Assembly (NCBI GenBank): GCA_026419805.1
Contig: JAOSLS010000002.1
Span: 124,001-188,000, forward strand
Reading direction: 5' to 3'
Source: Ceratocystis colombiana
Taxonomy: Eukaryota; Ascomycota; Sordariomycetes; Microascales; Ceratocystidaceae
DNA length: 64,000 nt
Part shown: one piece after another, positions 10,636-22,448 of the stretch
Position numbering within the stretch: position 1 is the first letter of the stretch
Layout of the letters: each line of letters begins with the position of its first letter
Translations under genes and position numbers: made by a program
The notes under the pieces: model-generated
Databases searched by the model: none
Told to the model about the DNA's origin: nothing
What the model saw: only the letters and a program-made list of their open reading frames with translations

Positions 10636-13344
10636 TTTCTGTTTTGAGGCCTTTGTGCATCTAGTGGAGTGTCAGGTTATATTGATGTGGAAGGAAAATG
10701 CGAAACACACTAAGCGATTCAGACTGTACTCCAGATCGTGGTGCAAAACCACAGAAAGAGAAAAAAAGGATAAACAGGAGGAAGAGAAAGAGACGCAAAC
10801 ACTTTCCCAGTCTCATGCCAGGCAGTTGATACTTGGTGGGTGAAAGCCCTAGTAGCACGCACCAAGGCAGCATCTAGAAATTCTGCTGCCTGTTAACATG
10901 GCAGAAGAATCCATCCCTGTTGAGACCCAAACTCCAGATGATCCGCACTGCTACTAGAGAAACCACTAGCGACATTATGTCATGGCATTAAGAGCGGGCA
11001 AAGTCAGTACGGCTCGACCGAAGCAATCACCAGGTGTCTATCTCTTCCATCTTGACCTCCTATAGCCTGAGCCACCAATTCGAGGCTTAAAAATTCCAAG
11101 CTGTGCAACTTTGCTCAACACAACCCAGCAAGCAAGAGTCTAAACTTGGTTTTTCTCACTCGTCATGTTGTTTTGGAGTGACGTAAACAACCAACAATCT
11201 GGCAAGACAGATATGACGACGATCAAGCTTATTGGCCTGGTCACTCATTCGCACAGGGGAGAGACATTGGACGCCTTGTAACTGAGTCTGCCAATAGTGC
11301 CATCATTGACCTAGCTTTAGTTAAGCTCTTCGTCGTGGCATTTACCGACAAGCAGAGTGAATAGAGCAGGACATGATATGCATTTGACGGGTGACAAGGC
11401 TGATAGTATAAGACTGTCCCCAAAGAAACCTCACGTCAATAAAGGCAAAGTGGCTTCCTCACTGATGCCGGGGACATTCTCGGCCTCTCCCAGGTTCCAA
11501 TATATCTGAGACTTGATCACCTAGGCTTATGACCAAGCAAAAGGACACCAATTATAGCCAATATTCAACTTGGCGTAGATTCAAAACGAGCAATGGTGCC
11601 AACAATCCCGTAGAGCTGGGTTCCCTGCATAATAAACTGTGACGCCTCTACGTAGCCCATCCCAGGAGTTGGATACCCAGCCGGCCCAAGGACAAACCAG
11701 GGGCAAGGCCGAGAGTTATGGAGATCGAGGTGATGTCACTTGGGTTCCTATCACCAGTGAGACCAGGCTCATGCGACTGTGCTTCAGGTCTTGTATTGTG
11801 CTTTTATCAATGCTGTGTCAATGCACATATGACACTAAGACACGGCGACAGACGCAGCAACATTCACCAGCCGACACCGAATCTTGTGCTGTGTGGGTGC
11901 AAGACCCGGGCGAACAATGTAGAGAGCCTACAGGGGCAACCATACACTATGCGACGCAATACCCTTTGTTTGGCAGCCGAACTTGATGATACCCGGTGGT
12001 CAGCAGCATCCAAAAAGGTTATGTCAGTGAATCGTACCTGTTAGCCTCAAAAGAAGCTTGGGTGAGCTGGGCAGCCGCGTAGCTCGAGTGTAGGAGAAGG
12101 CAGCACCATTTAGAGGTTCGTGAGATGGTTGTATGAGTCACTCAGCGACCAAGTGTTCGTGACCACAACACACTGCAAAGAAAAGACTCGTAGGGGGTCT
12201 GAGAATGCGTCTCTACCGATAAATTTTTGAAGAGGAAAAGTTTTTAGGGCGAGAAAAATACATAGAAGTCTAGATAGCTATGGAAAGTGCGCCTCCGTGA
12301 AAGGCGCAGAATAGGAAGGTACGTATTTGCCTGCAGCTGTGCCGTCTGTTTGCTCCTGCCTTTTCCAATCTGTCTATTATCCAATCCCTATTTTCACATG
12401 TTACAGCCAGCCACACATACTTTATTCTTAGTTCCTAGTCAGATACCGCAAGCTTTTTTTGTGTGGACTTAATAATAAACTTACTGTTTGTAAGCACTAG
12501 TTCACGGTTTCCTTGTATTCTTGTTTTGTTTGGATATCAGTATAGCAAGGCCAATGTAGCGACTCATGAGTTTTTTATTGCTCGCCAACGTCTACCTACA
12601 ATCCTATTCGGTAGTAGGGAGATGTCGTTTCCTCTGGGCCGGCAACCCCTTGTAAGTTTACGACCAGAGGCGCCACAGCCCAGCGCTCTTCAGCCACAGA
12701 AAGCTTTGACTCTGATTGGTCAAATTTACATTATGGCCCACTTTAAAAGATCGTACCATCATCACCCGTTAGCTGTTGCTGTATTGGACCTGCCTCTAAT
12801 CTAGGCAATGTCTGCTCAATCCCCGTGAATAGCCATTCTCTTTTTTTTATCGTGTGTTGTGCCCTACTCCATAATCTCATACAAGCCCTTAAATTCTTCA
12901 TTTCCTCCCGGTGGCTTTATATCTCATCTAAGAATTTTACTGAGTCGCACTCTCTTTCCATTGCTTCTCAGCTTACAAATAATCTGCGCCTCTATACCTT
13001 GGTCGTATTCGCTGCTTTACTAGCGGCTTGATACTGGTGTGCAACCCTTCGCGATCTATAGGTATAGCGCTCTATCTCTCAGGGACCTAATATAACTGGT
13101 ACGAAGCATTGACATATGTCGAGCTACAGTTGCCCTTCAACGGGTTTCTGGCTATCCCTCTAACAATAGCCTCTGAAGCACCCTTTTTACCCGTCCCTCA
13201 CTCATCTATCCTCACCCTCGCTTCAACTCATGGTAAATAGAAATCTCTATACCGCGTTCTACTAACAGCCTGTACAAGTAGCCTCACCCCCTCGACAAAC
13301 TAACATCCTTTGTCACCACCGGCCACTGAAGCTTCATCCCCATT

Positions 13345-14768
13345 ATGACATCCTTTGCAGCCGCTAATAGGAATCATGACACGTCCTACACTACACCAGA
13401 AACTCAGTTTTCGTGGCTGTGAGTATATTGTTACCCACTTGCGCTCTATTTCAAACATACTTTTCTCTCTATTTGCCATCGTCGAGGCCGCGCCCAGTGG
13501 GGTTTTAGCCCACGAGACTCAAGCCTGTGTAACACCAGCTAATAGCTTTAAACAGCAAACCCCATGCTTCTTTTGCAATTGTCCTTGTTGGAGAAAACGA
13601 AATAGCATTCGGCATACAAAAAGACCTTTTGACATCTACATCTGGCTATTTTCGTCAACACTTCTTTTCCTCTCCAGAAGAAACCATCGAGCATATAATC
13701 CGTTTGCCAAAACTACGCCCCGAGGTCTTTGCCCTCGTCCAGCACTACCTATTCACTCGAGACGTCATACCAGAAGAAGAATTACCAACATTCGAACTCC
13801 TCATCGCGCTGTGGCAGGCAGGCAAAGATCTTGACATTGACGGGCTATGTGAACAAACCATTGATGCCATGTGCTACGTAAGGGAAAAGTCCAGCCGTAT
13901 TCCGGCTGCCCCTCTAATAGTTCGAGTATGGGAAGAAACTCCCAAAGGTTCTGATATCCGCGAACTCCTCTTGACATGGGCTGCCGAGTTTGTTCGCGAC
14001 TCAGATGACAAATCAGATTTTGTCAATGCCTTGCCAAAGGACGTTCTGAGCGAGCTCATTATCTTGATGACTCTTCTAAAGGAACAAAAGACCTCTGATC
14101 TATACGCTCAGAAACAAGGCTATGATAGCCAGAGAGGGCACAAAAGAGCACGTGGCAATTCAATACACATGACTGGGGCCACATCCGACGTAAATCCTCG
14201 AAAAAGACGGCCCAGTTTAACCACCTCAACACCACGGCCAAACATGCTCAAGAAAACATTCGTGCCACCTAGCCATGTATATACGGAGCCCAAACGCAGG
14301 CTCAGCGGCATGCCTAAAGTTGCACCAGGTCCAGATCCTAAGGTTAACTTTTGCGCCGACCTACTACATCGCATGCTCTCCGGACCAGGTGGGTTACTCT
14401 CAACCATGCTCACCGCTTTCATACCGTCTAAATTTCTAACTGTTCATGAAAAACTAGGCTTTTGGACACGCTTGGTGAAGCCGTTCAAGCAACCTGTAGA
14501 TCCCCTTGCCGACGGTGTCCCGGACTACCTTCAAAAGATCAAGAAACCCATGGATCTCGGCTCTATTCGCGCCAAAATGGAGCGACATGAGTACCACAGC
14601 GCAGATGAATTTTCCGCCGATGTTCGACAGATATTTTCCAACTGCTACGCTTATTGGAAAGAAACGGATCAGATCTACATTGACTGCAAGAAGTTTGAGC
14701 GCACATTTGAAGACAAGTTTAGCGAGATGCCCAAGTGGATTGCAAAGCTGGACGGAGCCGATACCTAG
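13345..14768 (+). CDS. BTB/POZ-bromodomain fusion protein
   Basis: Hand-spliced as join(13345..13418,13556..14768), 428 aa. The intron has a GTGAGT donor, a GCTAAT branch point and an AACAG acceptor. Without it the BTB domain would lose its first strand. Residues about 30-135 form a fungal BTB/POZ fold (VGENEIAFGIQKDLL, then GYFRQHF), expected to mediate dimerisation or protein partnering. A polar linker with basic KR patches, which could serve nuclear import, leads to a bromodomain at about 326-420 (KPFKQPVD, PDYLQKIKKPMDLGSI, FSNCYAYW). The Asn that anchors acetyl-lysine in canonical bromodomains (BRD4 N140 position) aligns with Trp392, so normal acetyl-lysine reading is doubtful. A nuclear chromatin-linked role is likely but inferred. 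The start choice is the nearest ATG that splices in frame. Confidence 0.8.
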
Positions 14769-15335
14769 CAATCCCTCAATTAGCTATTCAACAATGACAG
14801 CAGCTTGCTTTGAAGAGCCTGTCTTATTTATTAGCATATTTCTCCAAGGCCTATCTTTCAGTTACCAATTTATTAATCATCCGCACAAAGACGCCACATA
14901 TTGCTACGTATTGTAATTATATGTCACCGTTTATAGCTTCTAGCTTGCTACAAAACAAAACTCACCATGTTACCATAATACCCCCACCCTATCGTATCAT
15001 TGCACATGCCATGTCCAAATAGGGTGGCTCACTAGGTAGTGCCCCTATTCCTTCTGACATCCAATATACGATCACCAGTCTTAGGGTTAACAGAACGTCC
15101 CACTTTTTGACAGACAATAGGCAATTGCCTCCTTTGTTTATACTTTTGCTTTATTCTTGTTGCCACCAGACCATTTACCTGAAAAAATTTCATTCAAATC
15201 ACATAAATTTTGTCGTCACGCGTATTACCTGTATATTTCTTGATATACTGACAAGCTTGTCTAAGTTTGGTGCTCGTGCTATCTTGGTACATGGAATAGT
15301 CGCGTCGGCTTATTAATGAATGACCCTAACCGACA
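14769..15335. other. Intergenic region and MLH1 promoter
   Basis: 567 bp between two + strand genes. The left part is presumably the 3' UTR of the BTB-bromodomain gene. The right part holds a telobox-like TTAGGGTTAA (15081-15090) and an ACGCGT (15218-15223) upstream of MLH1. No further coding signal is seen. Confidence 0.5.
15218..15223. promoter_or_regulatory. MluI cell-cycle-box-like ACGCGT
   Basis: ACGCGT lies 113 bp upstream of the MLH1 start codon. This hexamer is the core of the MBF (Mbp1/Swi6) site, which drives G1/S expression of DNA replication and repair genes in yeasts. Function here is inferred from position. The same hexamer occurs elsewhere in the window, so chance is possible. 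Confidence 0.3.
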
Positions 15336-17679
15336 ATGGATTCAAACGTGATGGATGTTGATACAGATCCTAAGAACGTGGCCATGGGCGAGGGGAAAGT
15401 GCCTGAAGAGGAGGCCTTGAAAGAAGAGGTCTCGATAGTCCCTGAAAAGGTTGGGCCTCGCAGAATCAAGGTAGGTCAAATGTGCATCAGATGTGAGAAA
15501 ACACCCGGGTTATTGCTAACTATAGAGGTAGGCACTTGATCCCAATGTAGTTAACAAAATTGCAGCTGGAGAGATCATCATTGCCCCGGTAAATGCCCTC
15601 AAGGAAATTATGGAAAATGCGGTTGATGCGGGCTCCACTGCCTTGGAAATTGTCGTCAAAGACGGAGGGTTGAAGCTATTGCAAGTAACAGATAATGGGT
15701 GTGGCATTGAGGTAGGTTCTATATCCCTCTATATTCCTCGCGGCGGTTGCTCCTAACCTAACTTCAAACAGAAAGAAGATCTAGCTATCTTGTGTGAACG
15801 CCACACAACCAGCAAGCTATCCGCTTTTGAAGACTTGGAGTCTATTGCAACCTACGGCTTTCGTGGAGAGGCCCTCTCAAGTATTAGCCAAATCGCCCAT
15901 TTAACCGTCACCACCAAAACAGCGAACTCTCCAGTAGCATGGCAGGCAGTTTATCAAGATGGTCGCATGGTACCCCCGAAGCCTGGACAGCGTGCTGAAC
16001 CAAAAGCCGTAGCCGGAAGACCTGGCACGGCAATCAAGGTCGAAGATATGTTCTATAACGTGCCTACTCGAAGAAGAGCCTTCCGGTCTCCGGCTGAGGA
16101 GTACAACAAAATCATTGACATGGTCGGGCGTTACTCTGTTCATTGTTCTCATGTTGCGTTTTCGTGTCGTAAACAAGGAGATGCATCTTCGGGGCTTTCT
16201 ATTATTGCTAGCGCAAGCACGGTGGACCGCATTCGCCAAGTACATTCTTCTAGCGTGGGAGATGAACTAGTTGAGTTTTCTGCCAAGGAACAGCGATGGG
16301 GATTCAAAGCTCACGGCTATGCTACCAACGCAAACTACAGTCACAAAAAGACAACCCTTCTCTTGTTCATCAACCATCGCTGTGTTGAATCCACAACAAT
16401 CCGCAAGGCTTTGGAGCAAATGTATGCGCCTTTTCTTCCCAAAGGAGGACATCCTTTTGTTTATCTGAATTTAGAGATTGATCCGGCTCGCGTTGACGTG
16501 AACGTCCACCCAACAAAGCGAGAGGTGCATTTTCTCAATGAAGACGAAATAATTCAGGCGGTCTGTGACAGCATCAGTGCTAAGCTATCGGAGCATGATA
16601 AAAGCCGGACATTCATGACACAAACCCTCTTGCCTGGGGTTTCCCTCCTATCTGGAAGCTCCGGTAAAATCGATGTGCCATCGCCAACTACTACTCCGGG
16701 TCCATCAGCCAAGCGCCGTCGATACTCCAACAGCCTTGTACGGACAGACAATAGTGCCCGCAAAATAACAACCATGTTCCAGGCTAATCAGATACAAAGC
16801 GAAGTAGTACTGGATGATGGCACTGGGTCCCCAGATGGAAAGGAAGACTTGAAAATTCCAGAGTATCAAACTAATGACCGGGACTTCACCAAATGCAATC
16901 TTCGCAGTGTCAAGGAGCTTCGTGCCGAAGTCCGTGCGGATATGCACAGCGATCTTACAGAGGTCCTGGGCAACCATACGTTTGTCGGCATTGTTGACGA
17001 GCACAAGCGCCTGGCTGCAGTGCAAAGCGGTGTCAAGCTATATTTGCTAGACTACGGCTTGGCGTGCTTCGACTATTTTTACCAGGTTGGTCTTACAGAC
17101 TTCGGCAACTTCGGATGCATAAAATTTAGCCCTCCTCTCTACCTGCGAGAAACTTTGATGATTGCTGCTCAATCTGAGTCTGAAGCTGCGCCTGATGGGG
17201 AAGGCTTCGAGCCCCAAGCACTGGCCGACAAGGTGGCGAACCAGATAATTGAGCGCCGGGAAATGCTGCAGGAGTATTTTTCTCTAGAGATCACACCATC
17301 AGGAGAACTAGTTTCAATACCCCTCTTAGCCCGCGGCTATACCCCAGCCCTATCCAAGCTTCCACGCTTTCTCCTACGCCTTGGGCCTAACGTCAACTGG
17401 AATGACGAAAAAGGATGCTTCGAAAGTTTTTTACGAGAGCTAGCCATGTTCTACACCCCGGAACAGCTGCCGCCCCTACCTCACGACAAGCAAGCTATAG
17501 AGAATGAAGAAATTGACAGTGCCGTCGCAGCTCGACGCCAGCATGTGCGTTGGGCGCTGGAACATGTCCTGTTCCCGGCTTTTAAAGCCCGGATGGTGGC
17601 GACGAGCGGTATGATGAAGCAGGGAGTAGTGGAGATTGCAGATCTCAAGGGGTTATACCGTGTGTTCGAGCGTTGTTAA
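15336..17679 (+). CDS. MLH1: DNA mismatch repair protein MLH1
   Basis: Spliced as join(15336..15470,15532..15711,15772..17679), 740 aa, close to the usual length. The 61- and 60-nt introns have GTAGGT donors and clear branch points. MLH1 is the common subunit of the MutL heterodimers (with Pms1, Mlh2, Mlh3) that act after MutS homologues in nuclear mismatch repair and meiosis. GHKL ATPase motifs are intact: MENAVDAGS (about 72-80, with the metal-binding Asn74), TDNGCGIE (98-105) and GFRGEAL (134-140). VNVHPTKREVHF closes the N-terminal half. The C-terminal domain ends in FERC, the MLH1-specific tail that completes the Pms1 endonuclease site, which separates it from PMS1. A nonconserved linker lies between the halves. 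It is downstream of the BTB-bromodomain gene in the same direction. Confidence 0.97.
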
Positions 17680-18105
17680 GTGATAATAACTCATGCATCT
17701 TATACCATGCCATGCAAAAAAGAGAGCCAAATTAGGGTCGATAATTAGGGTATATAAACACACTTGATCTCCCTCACGTCTCGGCATGTCAACTAATTCA
17801 CCCCACTCGCGACGACATCTCTTGCCTTTTGGGGAAGCTGGTCCATGCTCACGTGCAAATTATTTGACGACGCATGCACCACGTAAATAATAAGTATCGT
17901 GAATTTATTTTCTGCCCCTGGCTTTCAATTTTTTTTTTAGCATGCTTGTTATTCTTTTTTGAATTTGTTTTTCGCGGTTTCTTGCCCTGAGACATATACT
18001 TTTGCGTTTCTAGACTCTCATATTGTTCCCGCTTAGCATCTCTTATTCTCCACGTGACACAGGAAGTAGTGCAACCACTGCGACAATTACAATAAGAAAA
18101 CACAA
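17680..18105. other. Intergenic region, MLH1 to DUF202 gene
   Basis: 426 bp. It holds two copies of AATTAGGGT (about 17730-17750), TATATAAACA at about 17751, CACGTG at about 17850 and CACGTGAC about 55 bp before the next ATG. These are plausible promoter elements of the DUF202 gene. No coding signal is seen. Confidence 0.45.
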
Positions 18106-19041
18106 ATGGCTCCAATACTCCCCAATAGATTCGCGGGGCTGAAACGCGGATCAAATGACAGACAAATTCATGAAGACCACAGTACAGGCCGAAATACACG
18201 ACGACGACACGACCAGTCAGAAGATCACGATAATAACGACAATAGCGTCGGCTGCTGTAGCGGTCTAGGGTTAAGTATGGATCGAGTTATGGGGCCTGTT
18301 GATGTCGAAGACATTCTGGCGAGGTAAGTAATCCCTTTTTTTCCACTCCTTTGCTGCCCCGAAATGCAATGTTTGAGGCGGGATGGGGTAGTAATTAATG
18401 GCTCCTCATGTGCTGACGTTGAGCAGAGACTCCTCCCGCAATCCGTTCTTCATGGGGCCAGTATTTGGTCCATTGATCGTGCCGAATGAGACGTCAGATG
18501 CGCGTGATCATTGCGCCAACGAAAGAAGTGAGTTGCTGTTAATATTTCGCGTATAAGAATGAGTTTTGAACACAGTTACTGACCCACGACAGCATTCTTA
18601 TCGTATGTTAAGTTGTCTATGTACACTACCATAGTAGCGGTGACAATTGTGCTATCATTCCACCTAAAGACCGAACCGTCTGAGCTTGAGCTCAAGATTG
18701 CCACCCCGCTTGGCGGTGTTTTTTGGGTATTGTCTCTGGCTGTACTACTTGTTGGCTTGGCAAACTACATTGGTATGATATGAAACTATTCTGAGCATGT
18801 ATGCAAGCTTCATTTCTCGTCTACTTGTTGCTAACTTCCACTTTTTTTCCCTTTGGTAGAAACTCTCAACAAATACGGAAAAAAAACGGCGTTGGTACAA
18901 ACTGGCTGGCGAACGCAGTTGGTTATAGGAATGGTTGGCGTATGTGTCATGGGTACCTGTATAGTGTTGCTTGTGGTTGAGAGTCTGGATGACAATGAAG
19001 ATGCAAGTTCAGGCGGGTTGCTTGCGATGCTCGATGGTTAG
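18106..19041 (+). CDS. DUF202-domain membrane protein
   Basis: Four-exon model join(18106..18323,18427..18527,18593..18772,18860..19041), 226 aa, all junctions GT-AG and in phase. The N-terminal 100 residues are hydrophilic, rich in Arg, His and Asp, and probably cytosolic. The family signature NERTFLSY sits at 104-111, followed by three predicted membrane helices (around TTIVAVTIVLSF, GGVFWVLSLAVLLVGLANY and LVIGMVGVCVMGTCIVLLV). DUF202 includes small bacterial membrane proteins and the yeast Vtc1 subunit of the vacuolar polyphosphate polymerase. This protein has a longer N-terminus than Vtc1 and should not be called VTC1. Its biochemical function is unknown. It faces the glycosyltransferase gene tail to tail, 182 bp away. 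Confidence 0.8.
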
Positions 19042-19223
19042 GTGCCTTGAGATTTCCAGACCTCTGATTCATAGCGATCTTGTTGAGTTGGTTTTTACAG
19101 GACACAGAGCTTATTGCGATTATAAGGAAAAGTATGGCTTGGACGTTTCGGCTAAGCTGCAACATTAAAAGATGAGATATATTACAAATGAGTTTCGCTA
19201 AAATCTAAACTACATGCTTTTAA

Positions 19224-21399
19224 TTACGACGTGCCAAAGCAGAATAGATCATTGGCTGATCCTTCTCTTCTAACTTTTGGCTTATCCTTGGAGTCGCATC
19301 GGCCATACAGCGAGCGGAATTCTGCCGTGTACTCATTGGTGGCCATGTTGAAGCGGCGGAGATTGACTACCTGCCCCTGCCATTGCACAATTTCCATTTG
19401 ACCCAACGCAGGCAGGGTGCTATTACTGAGTGTATCTATGCTGGTAACTGTAGATCCAATGTTGAGACGCACGCGTTCTTTTCGTGCGCGATGCTCGGCT
19501 TGGTGAGCATCTTCAGCGGAATATTCTTCGGGAGCTAAATATAAGCTATGGTCAACAGCAGCAACGGTAGCAGCAGTTTCAACACCGGGGTACAGTGTCA
19601 AGTAGCCGCGGGCGCGGGAGAGAAGCATCAGATACTCCATCCATGATGGGAATGATTTGCCAAGGGTTTTGGCCTGGATGAGAGCCATGGCAGTCTCGGA
19701 ATTGGATAGAGGCGTTGTGTTGATGAGATTAGAGATGAGACTATGCGCTTCAGCCCATTTACCGCCAAATACAAGCAGGGCATTACTAGTGGGGGATTCC
19801 CACAAGAAAGATTTCTCGGGAGCCTCAAAGGGCTGGATTCCATCAACAGAGGTTTCGGGATAGTCTAGGCTAATGCCGAGAACACGCTTATCCCAAGACT
19901 GGCTAATGGCTTCTTGAGAGTAATGGTAGTAAAGCATGGAGTAGTATAGGTCTGGAATTGTTAGATTAGCCGTGTTTATATGACTACTAAGAGAATTGGC
20001 ACTTACAATGGAAAGAATTACGCGATATTTGGACATTGGGTGAGAGTACAAGCACATGCGAGAACTGTTGATTGGCAGGCCAAAACGACTCAAAGAATCT
20101 GAGGGCGCTCTCCTCCTGGGAGATATTCCGGTTAGAAATTCGATGTCGGAGACTAAACATACGAGCGCGAGAAGGATTGGAAGATCTCGAGGGAGGCCAG
20201 TTGAATTTGTCTAGAAACCGGCGGGTCTCTGCCTCAACATCAGTAGGCAGGTCGATAGTAAGATGGGGAATGGGAAGTCCCGAGAAGTCAGCCTGACTCA
20301 AGGAGTCTAATAGGCGAATAAGAGCACCCGAGCCCCGGGATGGGGCTTGGATGATGATATCCAGTTCGACCTTGTTCCAGTTTGCTAGCGCCACACTGTC
20401 GAGTTTGGTGAGGAATGACATTTCGTTGGGCATATTTGAGGGAAGTTCGATAAGAGGGAGCTTCAAAGCATCGGCCGTGTCGCGGAAGCCGTTTAGAAAG
20501 AAGGCCTCTTCGTTTCTAGAGCCGTCAATAATAACAGCCTGTGGGTGCATGTACATGTTGATATGGTCTATAGGAAGTTTGTTAGCGTTGTTAAAGAAGC
20601 GCAAATATAACAAGGCGAGCCACTTACACAAAGCGCGCTCAGCTGCTGTCTGCATGCGCGACATGGTTGAAATGGATGTCAAGTCTGGCCTTGCGTCATG
20701 AAAAACAACTTGGCAATCTTCTTGTACGCCGTTGACTTCTTTCAGGTAACGAATTGGCATTTCATCTTTGGTGACAAGCGCGAAATGCACGTAGTTCTTT
20801 TGCTCCTGGCTCATCTTGCATGCCAATGGGATAAGAGTTGCAGCGCTCTTATAGTCGCCCGCGGCAAACAAGACGTTCTTGGTGTTCACCGTAGTAGTAC
20901 CGCTAGCCCTGCGAATGTTGAAAAGAGTAGACGCAAGCTCATTGAACTTGAGGGGCCCATTGTAAGTTTGCTTATTATGACTGGATGTTATGTCAAGCCC
21001 AGAGATAGGCTTATTCTGTTCTTTGCTTGAAGCGGCCTTTGGGGCCGGAGAACCCGGAACTGGATCACCGTGAGCACGTGGAGGCGTGCTGCCTGGGAGT
21101 TGGCCATTCCAGACTGATCTAAAGTTGCCTCGCGTTGAGTCGTGTGGGCGAGCGCCTTGGTGGAAAGGGCTGTCGGGAGAGTCGTGTCTTGCGGTCAGGG
21201 CCTTGAAGATGGTGAAGAGAATCAGCACGCCAAAGGCAAGGATTATTAGACGACGAATGGACAATCGCCGGGCGGGAAATCGGGAGCTTGAAGATCGTGT
21301 TGATGGGTTATTGCGTGGAAGATCGTCGTTCTTTTTGCCGAGGTCATCATTATTAGAGGCAAAGAGTAAATAGCGAATGGTGTCGCGAAGGCTAGCCAT
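19224..21399 (-). CDS. Type II membrane glycosyltransferase (fungal GT2-like)
   Basis: Spliced as complement(join(19224..19951,20007..20567,20628..21399)), 686 aa. The introns are 55 and 60 nt with GTAAGT donors. Splicing restores ALYHINMYMHPQAVIIDGS and SFHYLYYSMLYYHYS, both typical of a Pezizomycotina-wide family annotated as glycosyltransferase 2. A short cytosolic tail (residues 1-50, Arg-rich) precedes one membrane anchor (about 51-68, LIILAFGVLILFTIFKAL) and a Pro/Ser stem, the usual layout of Golgi type II transferases. The lumenal part holds IIIQAPSRGSGALIRLLDSL and LTIDLP, resembling a GT-A nucleotide-sugar fold. Donor and acceptor are unknown; a role in mannan or O-glycan building is only a guess. 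It ends tail to tail with the DUF202 gene and is divergent from SYO1. Confidence 0.8.
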
Positions 21400-22448
21400 G
21401 GTGAGCGAGCCACACTTTCGGATGAATAATGAAGCAATGGAGAGCCAGGCTAGGCAACACAAGAGGCAGACAGGACAGTTTGATAGTGCTTGGCTTGTGA
21501 TGGCTAGGCAAAGACCGGGGTTTTGTATCTCAACTGCGTTGCGGTGTTGGTAGTCTTGAAATGTGAGTGATTATCGAAGCCAAGCGCCTCACATTGCGTT
21601 CAGTTTTTGCTGCAGGTTAGGCTTTTATATTTAAATGTAGTGAAGCTTGGACTGAAAGAGACCAGATGCACTCTAGGCGCAAGATCCAAGATCGAGACCT
21701 AGAGCCACCTTTTCCTGTAGGCGGTCAGCAAGCGGGGGTGTGCAGAAATGTAGCTTGAGCTGTGATTGGATGCAGCGATATCGAACGGGTATAGAAAAGC
21801 GATAGAAGCAGGGAGGGTGAGACGATGGCTGGTGCGTCACTGGCATATGGAAGAAGCGTTGCATAAATCGATGAGGCGTAGAGGGCCTATGGGCTTTAAT
21901 ACCCCCCTGTAGAATGTAGGACTGTGATTGGCTATGTGGCATTATGTCCTCATAGACATGGCTATTATTAAAAAGGAAATCATTTTCTAAACGCACATGT
22001 ACTATGTATAAAGCAGCACAAATGAGACCTTGAAAAGACAGTCATAGTACTTTAATTTCTTTGTCTGAGTTGTGGCATTGTTTTGTCTGAGTTTTTACGT
22101 TGGAATCAACGGCTAGGATGAAGCGACATCAGCAAGATCAAGTACCAAGTAGATTGATGGAACATGTTCTTGCTTGGTCCTTCCCACCCATGGCAAAAAG
22201 GTGGCACTAGATCGTGGCGTTAATACAAGTTTACATTAATTCAGACCAAAACGCCACACTTGGTCTGAAAAAAAAGATGAAGTTCTTGGCCTAAGATTTG
22301 CATGAGCAGATGGGTTCTGTATAATCTCGCTCTTGTTTGTTGGAAATTTTCACCTAGACTAACTTGACGAGTACTCTTTATATTGGGGTCTGAGTTCACT
22401 TCATATAAAAAGACCTCCAACTACCTCAGCACTTTACATATATCCACC
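21400..22448. other. Divergent promoter region, glycosyltransferase and SYO1
   Basis: About 1 kb between two divergently transcribed genes. GTGATTGG (CCAAT-box type, reverse) occurs at about 21771 and 21924. TTTGTCTGAGTT is repeated with a short gap at about 22060-22095. A 10-bp-arm inverted repeat lies at 22240-22269. No supported coding sequence. Confidence 0.5.
22240..22269. promoter_or_regulatory. Inverted repeat upstream of SYO1
   Basis: TTCAGACCAA and TTGGTCTGAA are perfect inverted 10-bp arms around a 10-nt spacer, about 180-210 bp before the SYO1 start. It could be a dimer-binding site or, if transcribed, a 5' UTR hairpin. Confidence 0.45.

Larger units (their letters stand above)
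1..13344. other. Gene desert, no supported coding gene
   Basis: About 13.3 kb in which every open frame on both strands is short, low in complexity or without family resemblance, and I could not chain exons into a convincing protein. The DNA is mixed in composition. It has long poly-G/poly-C runs, CT-rich and GA-rich tracts, triplet repeats and short palindromes, listed separately below. Scattered CCAAT/ATTGG motifs, ACGCGT (near 7021 and 8152) and CACGTG (near 3403 and 5926) occur, as expected of regulatory DNA. It could be a very long promoter or 5' UTR for a gene left of the window, a host for noncoding RNA, or decayed sequence. No tRNA or 5S rRNA pattern was recognised. The lack of coding signal is seen; the regulatory reading is inference. 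Confidence 0.6.

Noticed and set aside
12463..13031. Two + strand frames upstream of the BTB-bromodomain gene
   Set aside because: They are hydrophobic, poorly biased frames in what reads as promoter DNA (CCAAT-type box near 12714) and do not splice to the BTB exon.
15336..17679. PMS1 as the identity of the MutL homologue
   Set aside because: The C-terminus ends FERC and the PMS1 endonuclease motif (DQHAxDE type) is absent, which fits MLH1.
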